NCBI GenBank assembly: GCA_934503195.1
Contig: CAKSVM010000136.1
Location: forward strand, 1 to 5,783
Length of the DNA: 5,783 nt
Reading direction: 5' to 3'
Origin: an uncultured Eubacteriales bacterium
GTDB lineage: Bacteria > Bacillota > Clostridia > Oscillospirales > CAG-272
In this document: positions 5,658-5,783 of the stretch, in pieces
Layout: each line of letters opens with the position of its first letter
Position numbering within the stretch: the stretch's first letter is position 1
The notes under the pieces: model-generated
What the model was told of the DNA's origin: nothing
The model's database searches: none
What the model saw: only the letters and a program-made list of their open reading frames with translations
Position numbers and translations under genes: made by a program

Positions 5658-5783
5658 GCCGTTACGAAAAGCAATGGATTTATTCACAGCTTTCAGCTAT
5701 AATGTTCTTAAATCAATCCTATCCCATCCATTCCGAGATTTTTTCAAAAAATCTCAAAAAAGTTTGAAAGTATTGGAACAATT
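5658..5783. other. AT-rich intergenic end with possible promoter elements
   Basis: No gene is supported here. TATAAT occurs at 5698-5703 on the plus strand but lacks a good -35 box at the usual distance. The last bases contain TTGGAA (5773-5778), which could be a -35-like element whose -10 would lie beyond the window. The stretch probably contains upstream regulatory DNA of a gene to the right; the evidence is weak. Confidence 0.3.
5735..5755. repeat. Perfect AT-rich palindrome, 10-base arms
   Basis: GAGATTTTTT (5735-5744) and its exact complement (5746-5755) flank the single base C5745, and a further A tract follows. The arms are AT-rich, with GAGA/TCTC ends. Possible roles are a terminator-like element for minus-strand transcription from the right, an operator, or DNA curvature upstream of a promoter. 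No function can be assigned from the window. Confidence 0.55.

Noticed and set aside
5513..5767. 84-aa plus-strand open frame after the regulator
   Set aside because: It runs through a GC hairpin, a strong terminator with its T tract and an AT-rich palindrome. It has no ribosome site and no protein-like composition.
1..5783. Defence system, mobile element or CRISPR array
   Set aside because: All four genes have recognisable housekeeping or transport-type families. No transposase, integrase, terminal repeats, direct-repeat array or abrupt composition change across genes was seen.

Overview
The window looks like an ordinary chromosomal stretch from a low-to-moderate GC Gram-positive bacterium, most likely a gut-type Clostridia member (Oscillospiraceae/Ruminococcaceae-like). 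This placement is inferred from strong AGGAGG-type ribosome binding sites, consensus SigA-type promoters, a lipoprotein-type MsrAB and the MMPL-transporter/TetR pairing. It has not been checked by any search. No phage, transposon, CRISPR, tRNA or rRNA signal was seen.

Left block, plus strand (1-2002). The window opens inside an exported-type thioredoxin-fold protein of the TlpA/ResA class (CGPC active site), whose 5' end lies outside. After a 130-bp spacer comes a fused methionine sulfoxide reductase, MsrA-MsrB, with a lipoprotein signal. Together they form a probable extracytoplasmic repair pathway: the TlpA-like protein passes electrons to MsrAB, which reduces both S- and R-methionine sulfoxide in surface proteins. 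A CcdA/DsbD-type membrane electron carrier is expected upstream but is not in the window. The spacer holds a 91-nt imperfect inverted repeat and a small hairpin that pairs with the msrAB Shine-Dalgarno sequence.

Centre (1958-2085). The plus-strand operon and the minus-strand transporter gene converge here. Two GC-rich hairpins sit between the stop codons.

Right block (2086-5482). A 12-TM MMPL/RND-superfamily transporter (892 aa, minus strand) is divergent from a TetR/AcrR-family regulator (178 aa, plus strand). Between them is a compact bidirectional promoter: two near-consensus promoters point in opposite directions, share one symmetric -10 box (AGTATACT), and each has a 17-nt spacer. The likely circuit is a TetR-type repressor controlling itself and an exporter by binding over this shared core. 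The transporter's second extracytoplasmic loop is enlarged by tandem copies of an ~81-83-residue module.

Right end (5483-5783). There is no convincing gene. It holds a hairpin, a strong rho-independent terminator with a T7 tract, an AT-rich stretch with a perfect 10-bp-arm palindrome, and possibly the start of a promoter for a gene beyond the window.

The most interesting items are the symmetric bidirectional promoter, the repeat-expanded transporter ectodomain, and the structured spacer before msrAB. No clearly new system is visible.
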